In this document: piece after piece, positions 11,555 through 18,863 of the stretch
Layout: each line of letters opens with the position of its first letter
Position numbering within the stretch: position 1 is the stretch's first letter
Assembly: GCA_963729875.1 (NCBI GenBank)
Contig: CAVSPR010000004.1
Location: 310,001-374,000 of the forward strand
Direction: 5' to 3'
DNA: 64,000 nt
Source of the DNA: DATBSL01 sp963729875
GTDB lineage: Bacteria > Acidobacteriota > Vicinamibacteria > Fen-336
The notes under the pieces: generated by a model
Seen by the model: only the letters and a program-made list of their open reading frames with translations
Databases searched by the model: none
What the model was told of the DNA's origin: nothing
Made by a program: the position numbers and the translations under genes

Positions 11555-12177
11555 CTATTTCACCTCGATCGCGCCGCAGCGCTCGCCCTTCTCCGCCAGC
11601 GGCCAGTTCGGGGAAGCGCAGGCGAGGTAGGTCCCCTTGGCCTTGGCGATCGCCATGAACTGCTCCGTGGAGTGATTGGCACAGGAGCCCGAGGCGCTGG
11701 AGCACAGCTCGTCGCCGAAGTACCAGGTGGGGCCCCAGCGACCCGTGTCTTCGGCCTTGCCGGTGACGAGGTAGTCGCAGGCCACCCGCTGGGGGTCGCC
11801 TTCCGGCCGCGTGTCGCAGTACTTCCAGTCGCCGAATCCGACCCGGTCGCAGTAGCGGTCCACGTTGATCACCAGCGGCTTGGAGTCGAGGACGAGGCGG
11901 TCGAGGTTGTCCTTCGAGTGGATCTTGGCGTGCATCCGGTAGAGCGGAGGGGGAGTGGGGTTGCAGACCATGCCCGCGGGCAACCCTGAGGACCCGCCGG
12001 GCGTCGGGGAGGGACTGGCCGTCGGGGCGGGCGAGGGGCTGGCCGTCGGCGGGGCTGAGTGACCACCGCGAGGGGCGTCGCGGCGCTCGTGGGCGTCGAC
12101 GACGAGCTCCCGCACTGTGCGAGCGTGAGTCCCACGCCGACGCAAAGACCAACGAGGAGCAGCTTCCTTGCCTTCAT
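11555..12177 (-). pseudogene. Unknown cysteine-containing lipoprotein (frameshifted)
   Basis: The N-terminus MKARKLLLVGLCVGVGLTLA followed by QC is a lipoprotein signal (lipobox LAQC), then a Ser/Thr/Pro linker. The frame changes near 12055-12066, where a Thr/Ser/Pro-Ala linker with TASPSP repeats continues one frame on into a 135-residue globular domain. That domain contains about eight cysteines (VNVDRYCDRVGFGDWKYCDT, GDELCSSASGSCANHS, GTYLACASP) and no family I recognise. ATG 12177 is preferred over GTG 12192 because the intervening GGAGGG serves as ribosome site. A one-base deletion in the linker explains the break; both sides read as coding. The protein is probably exported and disulfide-bonded. 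It is convergent with the efflux operon. Confidence 0.6.
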
Positions 12178-12206
12178 GTGCCCTCCGGACACTGGACCTA
12201 CAGGTT

Positions 12207-12235
12207 ACTTTAAGATCTTAGTGCTAACTAGTCAA
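12207..12235 (-). promoter_or_regulatory. Promoter for the unknown lipoprotein gene
   Basis: On the minus strand TTGACT (12235-12230), a 17-base spacer and TAAAGT (12212-12207) form a sigma-70-like promoter in an unusually AT-rich 60-base patch, about 30 bases before ATG 12177. It overlaps the last codon of the upstream ATPase gene. Confidence 0.5.
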
Positions 12236-13170
12236 CAGTTATAAGAAAACTGGCTCTCCGATGAACGATTCCACCTTTCGGCCACCGCCTCGACGTCAGC
12301 CAGGCGGACCGTGGTGCGTCCCTCGTCCAGCATGCGATTCACGGCGTGAAGGCAGAGCCCCTGGATCGGGTAGGGTCGCAATCCGCTGAGCTCCAGGATC
12401 CGCTCGACGGCGCGGGGCTCGTAGCGGAAGAAGCGCGCCACCGGCCGGCTCACCAGCTCCCTCGCCTCCTCCGGCGTCAAGGGCCGGAGCTCGAGCTCGA
12501 CGAGAATGGCCGAAGAGACGGCCGGCGCGCCCGAGCCGACCCCTGCCGCCACCACGCGGAACTCCCGCGAGCCGGCGTCGAGAAGCGACTCGAGCCAGGG
12601 GGGGGCGACCCGCTCCGGCTCGTCGCGGACCGCGTCGACCTCGTCGATCAGCAGGACCAGCCTGACCGGTCGGTGCATGCGCTCGCGCAGTCCCTCGATG
12701 ACCCGCCCCAGATCGTGTCTGAAGTCGCGCGGTTCGTACCTCTCGTCCCCGACCCTGAAGCGAAGCTCGGCTCTCGTCCGGGGCGCAGGGGAGGCCACCT
12801 CCAGCACCTCCTCCATGAATGCGGGGAAGAGCCCGGTCGGCGTCACGCTCTCGAGGTCCACGAAGACCGGGAAGCAGGCCAGCTCGCCGGAGGACGCCTC
12901 GGACAGGACTCCCCGGAGATAGTGGAGGAAGGTCGTCTTGCCGATGCGCCGCTCGCCGATCAGCCTCACGCTGTGCGAGCCGATCCATCCGATGACGCTG
13001 AGCGCCAGCTGCTCGCGACCGACGAAAAGGCGGCGGTCGAACACGGGTGCGCCGGCGACGTAGGGGTTGAAGCGCAGGCGCACGCCGCGTCTTTCCCTCA
13101 ACCAGCCAGTGAGCTGTCTAGCGCGGATCACCCTGAGACTGACTCTAGAGACCTCACACTCTGGCGTCAA
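12232..13170 (-). CDS. AAA/STAND-like P-loop ATPase
   Basis: An Orc1/Cdc6-like or STAND-type ATPase, about 312 residues or slightly fewer. The N-terminal NPYVAGAPVFDRRLFVGREQ is the lead-in common in such proteins, followed by Walker A GERRIGKT (72-79) and Walker B LVLLIDEVDA (about 178-187). The C-terminal third has the helical lid ELRPLTPEEARELV and a small winged-helix-like region (LSGLRPYPIQGLCLHAVNRM). There is no effector domain, so its partner is unclear. The TTG at 13170 lies inside a palindrome and has no ribosome site; an internal GTG (13131, or the one just before RLRFNPY) may be the true start. It is divergent from the XRE-cupin regulator across two inverted repeats, suggesting shared control. 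Confidence 0.75.
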   Translation of the reverse strand: MTPECEVSRVSLRVIRARQLTGWLRERRGVRLRFNPYVAGAPVFDRRLFVGREQLALSVIGWIGSHSVRLIGERRIGKTTFLHYLRGVLSEASSGELACFPVFVDLESVTPTGLFPAFMEEVLEVASPAPRTRAELRFRVGDERYEPRDFRHDLGRVIEGLRERMHRPVRLVLLIDEVDAVRDEPERVAPPWLESLLDAGSREFRVVAAGVGSGAPAVSSAILVELELRPLTPEEARELVSRPVARFFRYEPRAVERILELSGLRPYPIQGLCLHAVNRMLDEGRTTVRLADVEAVAERWNRSSESQFSYNC

Positions 13171-13211
13171 ACCGTTGGAGATAAACGGTTTGCATGGACT
13201 GAACGTTCAGT
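13168..13211. promoter_or_regulatory. Two palindromes between the ATPase and XRE genes
   Basis: Two perfect inverted repeats occur within 44 bases: CAAACCGTT (13168-13176), 7 bases, AACGGTTTG (13184-13192); and the uninterrupted 14-mer ACTGAACGTTCAGT (13198-13211). Both are typical sizes for dimeric HTH repressor sites, and both lie in the divergent control region of an XRE regulator. Binding by that regulator is an inference. Confidence 0.55.
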
Positions 13212-13303
13212 GCCCTTGACTCCCAGGCCCCCGAAGCGGTGTCGTCGGTCCACGGAGGCTTAGAATGCGTACTCGCGGACCCGCACGGAGGAGGTGGCAG
13301 CGA

Positions 13304-13876
13304 ATGGGCAGGCCGCTCGACCCGCAGATCATTGGCGACCACATCCGGCAGCTCCGGCTCAAGCGCCACGTCTCGGTGCGAACCTTCGCCGCGCAGACCG
13401 GCTTCTCCCCGAGCTTCATCTCACAGCTCGAGAACGGACAGGTCTCACCCTCGCTCGGGTCGCTGCAGAAGATCGCCGAGACCCTGGGGGTGACGCTCGG
13501 CGAGTTCTTCGCCGCCGCCACGAAGGGAGCGGAGGAAGACCTGATCGTGCGCCCGCCGGACCGCCGCCAGCTGGACAGCACGTGGACCGACACCCACCTC
13601 GAGGCGCTCGGCTCGATGGGCCGCAGCCGCCGGCTGGAGCCCGTGGTCGCCGTCTTCGGTCCCGGCGGCAAGAGCGGGAAGCACCTCCACTCCAACCCGC
13701 ACGAGGAGTTCGCCTTCGTCCTGAAGGGCCGCGTCACGCTCACTCTCGGGGACGAGGAGCAGGTCCTGGGTCCAGGGGACGCGGTGACGCTGCCCGCTCA
13801 CGCGCCGCGTCGGTGGGAGAACCGGGGCGACGAGGTCGCCGAGGTCCTGATGGTCGCGGCGCGCACGCGAGGCTGA
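13304..13876 (+). CDS. XRE-family regulator with C-terminal cupin domain
   Basis: Two-domain transcription factor of 190 residues. Residues 1-65 form a lambda-repressor-type HTH (IGDHIRQLRLKRHVSVRTFA, then FSPSFISQLENGQVSPSLGS), and residues 85-185 a cupin barrel (HLHSNPHEEFAFVLKGRVTL, then LGPGDAVTLPAHAPRRWENR) that keeps the His-His-Glu arrangement for a metal or small-ligand site. Relatives of this architecture (PuuR-, SutR-like) sense amino acids, polyamines or sulfur compounds; the ligand here is unknown. ATG 13304 is chosen because GGAGGAGGT ends 8 bases upstream; an ATG at 13265 would add 13 basic residues. The neighbouring speA makes a polyamine link conceivable but unproven. Confidence 0.88.
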   Translation: MGRPLDPQIIGDHIRQLRLKRHVSVRTFAAQTGFSPSFISQLENGQVSPSLGSLQKIAETLGVTLGEFFAAATKGAEEDLIVRPPDRRQLDSTWTDTHLEALGSMGRSRRLEPVVAVFGPGGKSGKHLHSNPHEEFAFVLKGRVTLTLGDEEQVLGPGDAVTLPAHAPRRWENRGDEVAEVLMVAARTRG

Positions 13877-13892
13877 AGACGACCCGTCGCTC

Positions 13893-14879
13893 TCAGGCTG
13901 CCGAGGTCCGCCAGGCCTCCGCGAACCGCCGGACGATCCCGCCGGTCGGCTCGACGCGGTCGATCCCGGCGACGCTCTTGCCGGCCTGCCAGAAGTCGCG
14001 CTCCGGGGCGTCGCGCATGAGACCGCGCTTCAGGGCCCACAGCGACCGCAGGGCGTAGATCGTCCGCATCCAGTGCTTGGTGCGGCGGCCGCGGAGCATC
14101 CACCGCGCCAGGGGGCCTGCCTTCGTGCCGAGCCTCCGGACCGACGGGGTGTCGATGACGGCGACGGGCACCCCGGTGAGCCGCTCGGTGAGGACGATGT
14201 CCTTCTCTCCCGCCCGGACGATGCCCTGCTTGTACGCTTCGCTCGCGCGGCACTCCGGGGTGGCGATGAAGCGCGTGCCGAGCTGCGCGCCCGCGTAGCC
14301 CATCCGGAGCACGCGGGCGAAGTCCTGCTCGTTCCCGACGCCCCCGGCGCAGACGACGGGCAGGCCGAGGGGCAGCAGCTCCTCGAGCAGCTGCTCCGCC
14401 GACCTCGCGCCCGCGTGGCCGCCGGCGCGGCAGTTGACGGCGACGAGGCCGTGCACCCCGCCGGCCACGCCCTTCTCGGCCCACTTCCGCTCGGTCACGT
14501 CGTGGTAGACGATGCCGCCGACGGCGGCCACGCGGTCGACCACCCACCGCGGGTTCCCGAGCGACGTGACGAAGAAGCGCACGCCCTCCTCGAGGGCGAC
14601 GTCGATCCAGCGCTCCATCCTCTCGCGGTAGGCCCTCGAGGACTGCTCGATGAGGGCGTTCATGCCGATCGGCTTCGAGGTGAGACGCCGGATGAGCCTC
14701 AGCCCCTCGCGGAAGTCGTGGCCGTGGACGTAGGTGAGCGAGATGGGCTGGACGATCCCGATGCCACCCGCCTCGGACACCGCGGCCACGAGCTCGGGGT
14801 TGCTGCAGGGGTACATGGCGCCGCAGACGAGCGGCACCTCGATGCCGGCCGCCCGGGTGAGCGGGGTGGTGAAGCTCAC
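13893..14879 (-). CDS. NAD(P)H-dependent flavin oxidoreductase (nitronate monooxygenase family)
   Basis: FMN-dependent TIM-barrel enzyme of the 2-nitropropane dioxygenase/nitronate monooxygenase or FabK-like family, 328 residues. Diagnostic blocks are PLVCGAMYPCSNPELVAAVS at the N-terminus, the flavin-binding AVNCRAGGHAGARS, and AGGVGNEQDFARVLRMGYAG leading to GTRFIATPEC. The exact substrate cannot be told from sequence; many members are annotated as nitronate monooxygenases without test. GTG or ATG at 14879 overlaps the stop of speA by four bases, so the two are translationally coupled, although no metabolic link is obvious. The stop converges with the XRE-cupin gene with only 16 bases between them. 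Confidence 0.88.
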   Translation of the reverse strand: MSFTTPLTRAAGIEVPLVCGAMYPCSNPELVAAVSEAGGIGIVQPISLTYVHGHDFREGLRLIRRLTSKPIGMNALIEQSSRAYRERMERWIDVALEEGVRFFVTSLGNPRWVVDRVAAVGGIVYHDVTERKWAEKGVAGGVHGLVAVNCRAGGHAGARSAEQLLEELLPLGLPVVCAGGVGNEQDFARVLRMGYAGAQLGTRFIATPECRASEAYKQGIVRAGEKDIVLTERLTGVPVAVIDTPSVRRLGTKAGPLARWMLRGRRTKHWMRTIYALRSLWALKRGLMRDAPERDFWQAGKSVAGIDRVEPTGGIVRRFAEAWRTSAA

Positions 14880-16786
14880 TCGCTGGGCGAGAGGTACGTG
14901 TAGCCCTCGAGGGCCTCCTCGTACCGCTTCATGAACCGGCCCGACTCGGGGATGCTGAGGCGCTTCTCGCGCAGGGCGGCCTCGACCGCGCGGCGCACGC
15001 GCGAGATGAGATCCTCCTTGTTGTACTGCACGTAGGAGAGCACCTCGGCCACGGAGTCACCCTCGACCACGTGGTCCACGACGTAGTCGTCGCCGTCGAT
15101 CCGCACGTGGACGGCGTCGGTGTCGCCGAAGAGGTTGTGCAGGTCGCCCAGGATCTCCTGGTAGGCGCCCACCAGGAACGACCCGATGAGGTACTCGCCG
15201 CCGTTCAGGCCGTGCAGCTCGAGGAAGTGCTTCACGTCGCGCAGGTCGATGAACTCGTCGATCTTCCCGTCGCTGTCGCAGGTGAGGTCGGCGATGATCC
15301 CGCGCCGCAGGGGCTGCTTGTTGAGGCGGTGGATCGGGATGGTGGGGAAGAGCTGCCGGACCGCCCAGTGGTCGGGCATCGACTGGAACAGCGAGAAGTT
15401 GCAGTAGTAGGTGTCGCTGAGCTGCTTCTCGAGGCCCTCGAGCTCGTCGGGCACGTACGGCAGCTCCCGGACGATCTTGAGGATCTTCTCGCAGGTCGCC
15501 CAGAACATCTCCTCGACCCTCGCCCGGGCCCTGAGGTCCAGGACGCCCAGGTTGAAGGCGGTGATCGCCTCCTCCTTGATCTGGAGGGCGTCGTGGTAGG
15601 CCTCCTGGAAGTTCTTGCGCGAGACGCCGGCCAGGGTCTCCCAGAGCTGGTTGATGACGGGGTGCTCGCCCTTGCCCGCAGGCTCCGGGCTCTGGCCGGC
15701 GAGGATCTCGTTCGTGGCGAGGACGTTGTAGACGAGCACCGAGTTGTGCGCGACCAGGGCTCGCCCCGACTCGGTGACGAGGTCGGGGTGGGGAACGCCC
15801 CGAGCGTTGCAGGCCTCGGCCACCTGGCTCACGATGTCCGCCGCGTACTCGGCGAGCGTGTAGTTCACCGACGAGTGGAAGTTCGTCTGGCTGCCGTCGT
15901 AGTCGACGCCGAGCCCGCCCCCGCAGTCGAGGTAGCGCATGTTCGCGCCGAGGCCGTGGAGCTCGACGTAGATGCGGCTCGCCTCGCGCAGCGCGTCCTT
16001 GACCGCCCGGATGTTGGTGATCTGCGAGCCGATGTGGAAGTGCAGGAGCTGAAGGCAGTCGAGCATCCCCACCGCGCGCAGCTTCTCGACCGCGGCCACG
16101 ATCTCGGCGGTGGTGAGGCCGAACTTCGAGCGGTCCCCGGTCGACTCGACCCACTTGCCGGCGCCCTTCGTGGTGAGGCGGGCGCGGACCCCGATCACCG
16201 GCCGCAGGTCCAGCTCGGCCGCGGCGGCGAGGATCGCATCGAGCTCGCCCATGCGGTCCATCGTGATGACCACGCGCCGCCCCAGCTTCTGGGCGAACAG
16301 CGCCGTCTCGATGAACGCCCGGTCCTTGTAGCCGTTGCACAGGATGAGCGCCTCGGGGTTCTCCTGGAGGGCGAGGGCGACGAGCAGCTCCGGCTTGGAG
16401 CCGGCCTCGATGCCGAGGTTGTGGGGCCGGCCGTAGTCCATCAGCTCCTCGACGACGTGGCGCTGCTGGTTGACCTTGATCGGGTAGACCCCGCGGTAGG
16501 CGCCCTTGTAGTCGTTCTCGGCGATCGCCTGGGCGAACGCGCCGAAGAGCTGCCCGACCCGCGTGCGCAGGATGTCGGAGAAGCGGATCAGGACCGGCAG
16601 GTTGAGCCCGCGGCTGCGCAGGTCGTCCACGAGCTCCTTGAGGTCGATCGGGAGCGACCCGGGCCCGGCGGGCGTGACCTCGACGTTGCCGGCGTCGTTG
16701 ATGGTGAAGAAGTCCCGACCCCACCCGCCGACGTTGTACAGCTCGATGGAGTCCTTGACGGTCCACGCCCGCAGCTCAGTCTGCAA
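14876..16786 (-). CDS. speA: Biosynthetic arginine decarboxylase
   Basis: PLP enzyme converting arginine to agmatine, the first step of the arginine route to putrescine and spermidine. The 636-residue length matches SpeA. It opens WTVKDSIELYNVGGWGRDFF, carries the PLP lysine in GVYPIKVNQQRHVVEEL (Lys104), the Gly-rich phosphate loop YLDCGGGLGVDYDGSQTNFH, and the C-terminal active-site Cys/Asp region VLSYVQYNKEDL. ATG 16786 follows a short leader containing AGGAGG at suitable distance. The downstream flavin oxidoreductase overlaps by four bases. No agmatinase or agmatine deiminase is in the window, so the rest of the pathway lies elsewhere. Confidence 0.96.
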   Translation of the reverse strand: MQTELRAWTVKDSIELYNVGGWGRDFFTINDAGNVEVTPAGPGSLPIDLKELVDDLRSRGLNLPVLIRFSDILRTRVGQLFGAFAQAIAENDYKGAYRGVYPIKVNQQRHVVEELMDYGRPHNLGIEAGSKPELLVALALQENPEALILCNGYKDRAFIETALFAQKLGRRVVITMDRMGELDAILAAAAELDLRPVIGVRARLTTKGAGKWVESTGDRSKFGLTTAEIVAAVEKLRAVGMLDCLQLLHFHIGSQITNIRAVKDALREASRIYVELHGLGANMRYLDCGGGLGVDYDGSQTNFHSSVNYTLAEYAADIVSQVAEACNARGVPHPDLVTESGRALVAHNSVLVYNVLATNEILAGQSPEPAGKGEHPVINQLWETLAGVSRKNFQEAYHDALQIKEEAITAFNLGVLDLRARARVEEMFWATCEKILKIVRELPYVPDELEGLEKQLSDTYYCNFSLFQSMPDHWAVRQLFPTIPIHRLNKQPLRRGIIADLTCDSDGKIDEFIDLRDVKHFLELHGLNGGEYLIGSFLVGAYQEILGDLHNLFGDTDAVHVRIDGDDYVVDHVVEGDSVAEVLSYVQYNKEDLISRVRRAVEAALREKRLSIPESGRFMKRYEEALEGYTYLSPSE

Positions 16787-16861
16787 CTTGCCCGACCACC
16801 TCCTGCGCTTCTTTTCTCACGGCGCAGTCTCTGAGTGTATCGACACCGGCGGCGTTGTCCA

Positions 16862-16984
16862 GCGGGAAAACGGAGGCCGGCTTTCCCGGGGTTCTCGACG
16901 GGCCTTCGAAGGGGCTTTCGAGAAGATCCCTCGCGTGCCCGCTCAGCCGGGGCACGCTCGGGGGCGCGGGGCGAGCGAGGGATC
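16862..16984. repeat. Intergenic repeat with branched hairpin, downstream of the DsbA-like gene
   Basis: Between speA and the DsbA-like gene lies a GC-rich element. GGGGCTTTCGAGAAGATCCC (16911-16930) is shared, with small changes, with 1355-1374 and 48656-48675. It is followed by a nested structure: outer 10-bp arms 16925-16934 and 16975-16984, an inner stem GTGCCC/GGGCAC (16935-16940, 16950-16955) and a second CGCTCG/CGAGCG stem. The outer arm includes the stop codon of the DsbA-like gene. It probably ends transcription or protects the 3' end. Confidence 0.55.
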
Positions 16985-18059
16985 AGCGGAGCTCAGCGTC
17001 TATGATCTCGGCGAAGCTCTCGATCGGGCGGGCGCCGGAGATCATCCGGCCGTTCACGAAGTAGGCGGGCGTGCCGCTGACGCCCAGCTCCTCGCCCTGC
17101 GCGAGAGCGGCCTGGATGGCGGCGTCGTGACGCCCCGACGACACGCAGGTGGCGAAGGCCGGCCCGTCCAGCCCCAGCTTGGAGGCGCGGCCCCGCAGGT
17201 CGGCGTCGTCGAGGGCTCCCGGCTCGGTCATCAGGCCGTGGTGGTACTCCCAGAACTTCCCCTGGTCGCCGGCGCAGCGGGCCGCCCGCGCGGCCGGGAA
17301 CGCCCCCGGGTGGCCGTCGAGGGGGAAGTCCAGGTGGACGAGGCGGACCTTTCCGGAGTAGCGCTGCAGCACCTGGTCGATCGTGCCCTGGGCCCGGTGG
17401 CAGTACGGGCACTGGTAGTCCGTGAACTCCACGATCGTGATCGGTGCGCCGGCCGGGCCCGTGGCCGGGGCTCCGGCGGGGATCTCGACGGACGTCCGCG
17501 GCGCCTCGAGCCGCACCGCGACCCGTGCCGCGTCGCGCAGCCCCTTTTCGTACGCCGTCCGCCGCTCCGCCTTCGCCCGCTGGCCGAGGACCTCCCGGAT
17601 TCGGGCGATCGCCTCGGCGTGCGTCTGCCCCGCGAAGCGGGCCTTGTTCTGCTCGTAGATCGACTCGACCTGTTCGCCGGGGAGCGCGGCCTTGGCGTCC
17701 ACCTCCTGCTGGATGAGTTTCTCGACGCTCAGCTTCCGCCGGGCGGCCTCGGCGGCCACCAGCCGCTCGGCGATCAGCTCGTCGAGGGCCTGGCGGCGGA
17801 TCTCGAACTCCTCCTGGCGAAGCCGCGCCAGGCGGCCGACGACCTTCTGCTCGAGCTCGGTGGCCATGATCGGCGCGCCGTTCACCTCGGCGACGACGCC
17901 GACGCCCGACACGGCCGGAGCGGCGGCCGCCGGGCTCGCTGCGGGCGTCGCCCCGCCGGCGGGGCCGCCCGCCGAGGAGGCCGGGGGCGCCTGGCGGGAG
18001 CAGGCGGCGAGGGCGAGCGGTGCAGCCAGCAGCAGGGCGAGGGCGCGTGTCTGGGTCAT
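16983..18059 (-). CDS. DsbA-like thioredoxin-fold lipoprotein with SurA-like N-terminus
   Basis: Predicted periplasmic lipoprotein of 358 residues: signal ALLLAAPLALAAC with lipidation at Cys20, then a low-complexity Ala/Pro/Gly linker. A helical region (VAEVNGAPIMATELEQKVVG through FAGQTHAEAIARIREVLGQR, about 60-165) resembles the SurA/PpiC N-terminal chaperone arm. The C-terminal DsbA/Thioredoxin_4 domain has IVEFTDYQCPYCHRAQ with the redox CPYC pair and SGTPAYFVNG with the cis-proline loop. It is thus a thiol-disulfide oxidoreductase, reducing or isomerising envelope proteins, with a built-in chaperone-like arm. No PPIase domain is present. It stands alone between the repeat element and a cytidylate-kinase-like gene. 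Confidence 0.85.
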   Translation of the reverse strand: MTQTRALALLLAAPLALAACSRQAPPASSAGGPAGGATPAASPAAAAPAVSGVGVVAEVNGAPIMATELEQKVVGRLARLRQEEFEIRRQALDELIAERLVAAEAARRKLSVEKLIQQEVDAKAALPGEQVESIYEQNKARFAGQTHAEAIARIREVLGQRAKAERRTAYEKGLRDAARVAVRLEAPRTSVEIPAGAPATGPAGAPITIVEFTDYQCPYCHRAQGTIDQVLQRYSGKVRLVHLDFPLDGHPGAFPAARAARCAGDQGKFWEYHHGLMTEPGALDDADLRGRASKLGLDGPAFATCVSSGRHDAAIQAALAQGEELGVSGTPAYFVNGRMISGARPIESFAEIIDAELR

Positions 18060-18103
18060 TGCGACAGGCTAAGCGCCCCGGCGGACCGCGTCAAACGCCG
18101 GCG

Positions 18104-18799
18104 TCAGCGGGTCGTCGCGGCCTCGACCAGTGGTGGCACTGGCATCTTCACGAGAGCCGCCCGGATCGTGCCGCACGCTCCGTCGATCCCGAGCACCGCC
18201 GTGTTCACGACCAGGTCGAACGTGCTGGGGTCCCCGAAGTCCGAGTGGAAGTGCTTCATGAGAAACGCCTTCCGGTCGGCCTCGACGGACACGATGCGGC
18301 GGCGCGCCTCCCGCTCGGCGAGCCCCTCCCGCTCCATCACCGCCCGGACCCGCTCTTCGAGCGGGGCGACGACGAGGACGCGCAGCGCCTCCCCCTGGCC
18401 GAGGACGAGGTGGGCCCCGCGGCCGAGGAGGACGGCCCCGCCGTGGTGCGCCAGGGCCCCCACCACGCGGGAGAGGTGATAGCGGAACTCCGCCGGGCTG
18501 AGGTAGCTGCGGCTGGCGATCGAGGCCAGCCAATCCGTGAGCACCTCCTGGTCCTTCTCGAGGGAGGACACCACCCGCTCGCTCAGGTGGGTGCTGTCGG
18601 CGATCCGCTGGATGATCTCGCGGTCGAAGAAGTCGTACCCCAGCTCGCTGGCCAGCCTCCGGGCGACCTCGCCGCCCCCGGCCCCGTGCAGCCGTGAGAC
18701 GGTCACCACCGGCCGCCGCGACTCCGCCTGCCGCTCCTCGCGGCGGAGCTGCCACCGGTGGGCCTGCTCCTCGACGATCGCCTCGATCGATCGTGTCAT
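18104..18799 (-). CDS. Cytidylate kinase-like protein
   Basis: P-loop protein of 231 residues in the cytidylate_kin2 family. After a 35-residue lead it shows VVTVSRLHGAGGGEVARRLA followed by YDFFDREIIQRIADSTHLSE, matching the family's S-R-x-x-G-x-G-G-x-x-A-R and D-R-E-x-I blocks. A typical Walker lysine is missing, as is usual in this family. Later blocks are AVLLGRGAHLVLGQGEALRV, REARRRIVSVEADRKAFLMK and the Y/F-D-L-V-V-N-T pattern. ATG 18799 is chosen because the conserved region begins there; a longer upstream frame is only a shadow. Nucleotide kinase activity is not proven for this family. Divergent from the large membrane protein gene. Confidence 0.8.
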   Translation of the reverse strand: MTRSIEAIVEEQAHRWQLRREERQAESRRPVVTVSRLHGAGGGEVARRLASELGYDFFDREIIQRIADSTHLSERVVSSLEKDQEVLTDWLASIASRSYLSPAEFRYHLSRVVGALAHHGGAVLLGRGAHLVLGQGEALRVLVVAPLEERVRAVMEREGLAEREARRRIVSVEADRKAFLMKHFHSDFGDPSTFDLVVNTAVLGIDGACGTIRAALVKMPVPPLVEAATTR

Positions 18800-18863
18800 G
18801 GCCTGTCCCTTGGACCAAGACGACACCCGGAGGGCGGTCCCTGTCAAGATACACTTGCACCCC

